Origin: Paramacrobiotus metropolitanus
Lineage: Eukaryota; Tardigrada; Eutardigrada; Parachela; Macrobiotidae
Direction of reading: 5' to 3'
Length of the DNA stretch: 35,395 nucleotides
Assembly (NCBI RefSeq): GCF_019649055.1
Contig: NW_026570589.1
Location: forward strand, 1-35,395
How positions within the stretch are numbered: position 1 is the stretch's first letter; each line of letters begins with the position of its first letter. Of the stretch, positions 30,647-35,395 are shown in pieces. The notes below the pieces were generated by a model, which worked only from the letters and a program-made list of their open reading frames with translations, did no database searches and had not been told where the DNA came from. The position numbers were made by a program, and so were the translations under genes.

Positions 30647-33084
30647 AGTTTTTGATAAACTCTGAATTATTAGAGTTACAGTATTTGCACCAGGTGTTGA
30701 ACAACAATACAAGGCCAATTTATATACCTATCCAGGAAGCTTAGAAAGTGGGTTTTCCGTTGTTTTAGGTCCACGAACAATTTAGCTGATAATCAGTGAA
30801 TTTGTGCTATCGTTTCCTAGGACACATTGCATTCTACACAGTGATAGTTCTGCCACATTCAATCATATTCTTGAACTCTGGAGTCATGAACAGCGTTTTC
30901 AGGATAGCCACTCGGATAAAGCCTACATTTTCGGAATTGATATTATCTTTATGGAAATTTTGGGGTTTTCAGCTTACCTCGGTGTTTTTACCTTTAAACA
31001 TTGCCGATTTTGAAGTGTGTTCATCGAAATACCGTACAAAGAACGCTTCTCTAACCCTCAAGTTTTCTGAATTCTCGTGATGTCACCACTCATCAGCTCA
31101 CTGTTTGATACCACATCACTACATCATTGGTTAGTTTCGATTCAACAAACAAAACGGAGCAAGAAAAATTTCGCACTTTCCATAGTATTGTCGCTCAAAT
31201 GAACATGGTTATTAAATGGGCTGGATGGTTGGATCCTCAACAACGTAGCACTAATTCGTCCTGTCTTCTTATGTGCTACTGCTTGCTGCAATTACCTAAG
31301 TTGTTCCTGAATATCTGGGTGGACTGAATTCGGTTCAAACACTCCCATGACTCTCAGCTCGATCGATGCCTTCGCTTTGGAAGGGTTTTTCACGCATCAC
31401 AACAGAAAGTCGAGTAAATTTATACTCAGAAAAGCGCAAACAAAATTGAGAAACTTACAAAATATCAGATATTCTTGCGACAAGCAATTCGTAGAAACTA
31501 AAAGTATAAAACGCCATGCCGCCAACTTGGCGTGACCAAGGTGTAGTATACACAGTAGAATTAAGGTTCATCAAGCATCGATTTCCATGAAAGCGGAGCC
31601 AGCGCTCGTGCACTGATTTTAGCAACGACTGCGAGTAACGGCTGTAACAAGAAAAGATGTGAACTAAACCGTGTAGTTCGGGAAAAACTCAGCCAGAAAA
31701 TCAGCAAAGTGACAATTATTCACATTACGAGGTTAATTGTCACGACCTCGTACACTCACTGACTGACATGAAAACACAGAGCAAGTAATAGTACAACTGG
31801 CGTTGCTACGCCACACCTACCCAAGTGGGAACCCACTAAAAAACCAAAACATAGCAGAAATACCACAAAAATAATTAAAACACAATTCAAAATTCCACAT
31901 AGGCAGAAGTTCATTCATATTCCACAAATTCAAATTGGCAGGCTCTTTGCTACTACACTCATCCATTCTGGCACACCCACGCACAGCCTTTTCGATCGAG
32001 GTCACGTTCCTTTCGGAGGTTACACGTCGTGATAATAATGCCCTCGTCGAAGTCTGATTCTTACGGACATGGGATTTCTTTCCGCCTCATTCGATCGCGG
32101 GCTTGCATCTCCCCATCCCCATCGGAACACGAATGTCGGAACTCGATGTCCGCTCTTTTTGCTGGCCGTAAACTTAGCCACGGCACCATCGACCTGGATT
32201 CCTCTTCCACAATCTCCCAAGGTCACCCATCACCCGCACACCACGCACGCTCCGTTTCATCCTCTCGGCACGGCTGTCAGGTTTAATCACTTCTTCGGCG
32301 CTCACCTAATTCTTATCATTTATCTCGTAGCTTAATCGGACAAACCACTTTGAACTATGTACCAAAACCAAGAACAGATTTCGAGCATGCTGCAGTATAT
32401 AAGTTTGCCGGTTGCTTATCTAATTTTCGTAATAACGATGATTAAGGATCAATGCGGCAGCAACTAATTAGCATAGATCAATGCGGGTACGGTAAAATAC
32501 TCACAGATATGTACTGAAAGAGGGCACAGATACAGGAATTATTGTTCCTCACATTTACTTTACCCACAAAATCAATTCCAATATTCTTTGACTGGATGTT
32601 AAGGGCGTTATTTATTGGATTACTGTATGTGTAGCAAAATTGATTATGTACGCTCAACTTGTACGAGACCTGGTTGCACTTTTTTTCGATTTTTGTTATA
32701 CCTGCCGTCAACTGTTTTATAAATACCGGCAGCAAAGTAATTATCAATAAGTTCTGTTATGACTGGCAGCGGTTTCAAATTACTATTCCCAAGAGCACTT
32801 TCGTTGTAAGAAGTAAGTATACTAACGTGGGGCCTTATGGCGCCCACGTTTCTTCGACGACAGCAGCGGCGGCGGATTGAGGCTTTAATGCCGAAATCTG
32901 ACATGTGCACCGTGGCGCAGCAAACACCAGACTGTATTCTGCAGTCAGCACAGCTCTGCTGCAGACCATGAAAAATGCTGGGATGGAAATCCCCAGAAAC
33001 AGCAAAACACAATGGCGAATGGCCAATCATGAGGGTTATCACATAGACGGCGATGATGGCGACGGGGCTGTGCGCCACTCATTC
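30647..33084. other. CRP2 upstream region and spacer, copy 2
   Basis: Counterpart of 11658-14104. No gene supported; includes the invariant block's outer part (32875-33084). Confidence 0.45.
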
Positions 33085-33386
33085 TCACCAGGTATTCTTA
33101 TTGGCGCAGGGATGAGCTCGCCGAAATCGGCTGAAGCTAAGATTGCGACGACTTAGGAAGGAGGATTCGACAGGGTCAATAAGTTTTCCGTCAGGATGGG
33201 TGACATATGGGATACCATTTTCGTAACATCCATATCGCCCCATCGCTTCAATGCAGCAAGGCCGCGTCCCCGTACGCGTAAGCTGGCATTAACTAGAATG
33301 GAATACGTAAAGAAAAAACATAAATCGCTAAAAGTGTGAAATGTGCTTACCAAGAGAGCACTAGGGAGACAAACGGTCAGGATCAT
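33085..33386 (-). CDS. CRP3, copy 2 (altered signal exon)
   Basis: Counterpart of 14105-14423. The signal exon (33351-33386) has a one-base gain and a one-base loss that cancel, leaving a changed but still hydrophobic core (MILTVCLPSALL) and a standard GTAAGC donor. The first of the two ATGs is lost. Exon 2 (33085-33292) has three substitutions and a two-base loss near 33270 that would shift the frame just before the CC pair. Confidence 0.5.
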
Positions 33387-34907
33387 CGTGACGCACCAAA
33401 CTCATGACAAACAATTTTATGGAAACAAATTTGTCTGGTTTTAAAATAATTCCATCAGTTTTTTAACAGTAACGGTACATCTAGTCCAATATATCGCTCG
33501 GCTTAAATACAAAGAGTGGGTTTTCACTGCTTTTTGAAACCCGTCAATTTGCTGATATGCAGTCTATTCATTCTTTTGTTTCCGAGCATCCGGTGGAATT
33601 TCTTAAACGTGTTGAATCATATTCTTGCGCTTTAAAATTCTTAACATCCACTTAAGTTGTGCTTTCGCGCTAACAACAAAAAAACAATACTATTGAATCT
33701 GCGTTTCCAAAAAATAATACTTCGGTTTTAAGCTGATATCAACATTTTTCCACAGTCTTTTGCTGTCAGTTTCAAGTGTGTTTCCGAAAAATGCAAAAAA
33801 TGCTCCGCTTAGACCACTTCATTCATCTCGATTTTTCGCCTGGTCGTCAGATTAAGGTGCGGTAACACTTCAACGGTTTTCAGGAGAACCAGTGAAGAAA
33901 GAAAGAAATTATCTATGCAATATTATTATCTGTTATTATCTATGAATTTTGTAGTATTTCCGTGTAAAGCAAACACCTTAGGCCGGGCTTAAGTTGCTAT
34001 GATTAACAATCACCTTTAACGAATCCCGATAAACCTGCACATGACAGTTTAGGGGCTTCACTTTTCATTCCGGAGGAATTGCAACTGTTGTTTTTTTTTA
34101 ATTATAAGCAGTTGGGAGTCAAGTCGGTTTCACTAAACTACAGATCGTGAAATAAACTAGAAGAGATAAATTAACTTTTCAAATCTTTACAACAACCAGA
34201 CCAGCAGTCCTAAGAACAAAAGCCGCATTTGCGCGTTGATTATAACTACTTCAAAGTGCATGCATGGACCGGCTGGGCTGCAGTAAATTTACCGAGTTTA
34301 CTTTCTCTGTGTCAGTCACAGTCGGTGTTGTACATGTGCTGTCCATTTTAACGCAAAATGGTATGCGCCGTTCAGTCAGAATTTCTGTGAGTAATTTTGA
34401 GAATTTAACCTGCACGAGTAAGTTGAAAATTTAACCTGCGTCTGAATTAAACGAGTTGGTATAGAACTGCCATTCAGTACCATCATTTCCAACTGTGTTA
34501 TGACCTTCCTAAAATCTTTATCGGGCAAAAGCCATCAATACAATGAAAAGTGCATACGCAGAATACTACGCAAAATGATTCACATTTAAATATTGAAAAA
34601 CAATCAAAATCGTTAGCGCTGTCAGTCATTTTAGAGCAACATGCAAGGGCCCAAAACCAGCAGCAGCATTGCTTTTTTACAGCTAGGCTAAATCTCTACT
34701 AAATTCCCTATATGTTTCATCAAATTAATTTTAGTACAGTTTCAATTCTTACAGCTGTATGAATAGAAAACGCAAAATTATCTGACCACAAAACTTCCCC
34801 GTAGATGTCATAAAAAAAATTTGATTTTACCCTGAATTCTTAGACACAATTCAGCAAATACTTCGCAGTAACATGGACCGGCTGATTGTAGCAACTGGGC
34901 TGCCCGA
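33387..34907. other. CRP3 upstream region and intergenic, copy 2
   Basis: Counterpart of 14424-15949. The first 620 bp differ strongly from copy 1 by substitutions; the remainder returns to low divergence with small indels. No gene. Confidence 0.5.
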
Positions 34908-35016
34908 CAGGTCGTCGCGGGACATTTGGTCGCGGGACAATCGTCTTGAGACAGTTCGCCGCCGGATATTTCGTCTAAGGACGATTTCTTGTGGCAAATA
35001 ATCGTTTGACTGCTCG
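34908..35016. repeat. Degenerate 14.5-bp repeat, copy 2
   Basis: Same array as 15950-16058, almost unchanged: it has no indels across its core, unlike its flanks. Confidence 0.65.
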
Positions 35017-35395
35017 TTGCAAAAACCCTTAATAAGACTTCGACTCCCAAAAGTCGCGCGAACACTTGGGCTATTACGCAGCAAACAGCTTGTAGTTTAC
35101 TGCTTTCTGTCCATCACTTTTATCTATTTTGATGAAGCTGTCTGCGTGCGCAAACGTACATGCAGTTTATTCTGACATTTTTCAAGATTTATTACGAAAC
35201 GTTATCGTAATTTAATAATATGTGATTTCCAGGAATTTTTGGTACATATGTCGCTGTAATACTAAGTGTACAAATGAATGGTCAAAGTCAATTAATTTTG
35301 TGAAAAGATGCCGTACCTTCAAGAATGTTGGTTGACAGTCGTTAATCATCTAACAGCGACTTATAAACAGTAGGCATTTAGGCATCGTAAAGTGA
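35017..35395. other. Intergenic to window end, copy 2
   Basis: Counterpart of 16059-16444; no gene. Confidence 0.5.

Larger units (their letters stand above)
19272..35395. repeat. Copy 2 of the 19-kb direct repeat
   Basis: Direct repeat of 1-16444. The offset shrinks from 19271 at the left to 18951 at the right, a net loss of 320 bp spread over many small deletions, often in short homopolymers but also of 2-10 bp elsewhere. Many coding frames intact in copy 1 are shifted here. Some are better here: the F-box gene's third exon and the last part of the orphan gene. Real decay, haplotype difference and uncorrected long-read deletion errors all remain possible. Confidence 0.97.

Noticed and set aside
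1-35395. CRISPR arrays, tRNA, rRNA, bacterial operons
   Set aside because: No regularly spaced identical repeats, no tRNA-like clover-leaf or rRNA stretch noticed, and the gene architecture is eukaryotic.
1-35395. A viral or polydnavirus segment
   Set aside because: Circle-like repetition and intron-bearing cysteine-rich genes recall such circles, but I see no viral structural or replication gene and no known segment motif. Kept only as a weak alternative under the circle hypothesis.

Overview
The window looks like nuclear DNA of an animal. Coding sequence is split by short introns with GT...AG ends, promoters have TATA boxes, there is a hAT DNA transposon, and most of the DNA is AT-rich and non-coding. 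There are no operons, no rRNA and no tRNA that I can see. The F-box gene, with its own N-terminal module, reminds me of gene families expanded in eutardigrades. That is recollection only; the sequence alone supports just 'metazoan, probably ecdysozoan'.

The dominant structure is a direct repeat. Bases 1-16444 recur at 19272-35395 in the same order and orientation. The offset is 19271 at the left end and 18951 at the right, so the second copy is 320 bp shorter. Bases 16445-19271 occur once. This is either a tandem array with a unit of about 19.3 kb, two haplotypes laid end to end by an assembler, or a circular molecule read about 1.8 times. Most differences between copies are small indels, which break genes at different places in each copy. 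A few patches carry real substitution divergence.

Layout of one unit (copy 1 coordinates): an F-box gene on the minus strand (3' end cut off by the window edge in copy 1, complete at 18731-21355 in copy 2); a 690-bp pogo-like MITE (2856-3545); an orphan plus-strand gene (4233-5373) for a helical protein of about 380 aa; then three related two-exon minus-strand genes for small secreted cysteine-rich proteins, here called CRP1 (6347-6686), CRP2 (11323-11657) and CRP3 (14105-14423). Each CRP gene has a 67-70 bp phase-0 intron, a TATA-like box and a related upstream region. A 3841-bp hAT element (6854-10694) with a perfect 8-bp target duplication sits in the upstream region of CRP1. In copy 1 its four-exon transposase gene is fully open (765 aa). 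A degenerate repeat with a unit of about 14.5 bp lies at 15950-16058.

The single-copy part (16445-19271) holds a two-exon plus-strand gene for a 143-aa cysteine-rich protein (17001-17528), a possible secreted-peptide exon on the minus strand (18018-18260), a possible coding remnant (16657-16930), and the last exon of the F-box gene.

The best candidate for something undescribed is the CRP family: three diverged tandem cassettes, carried together in a larger 19-kb repeat, with one promoter region interrupted by a transposon and another showing a patch of unusually high divergence between the two large copies.
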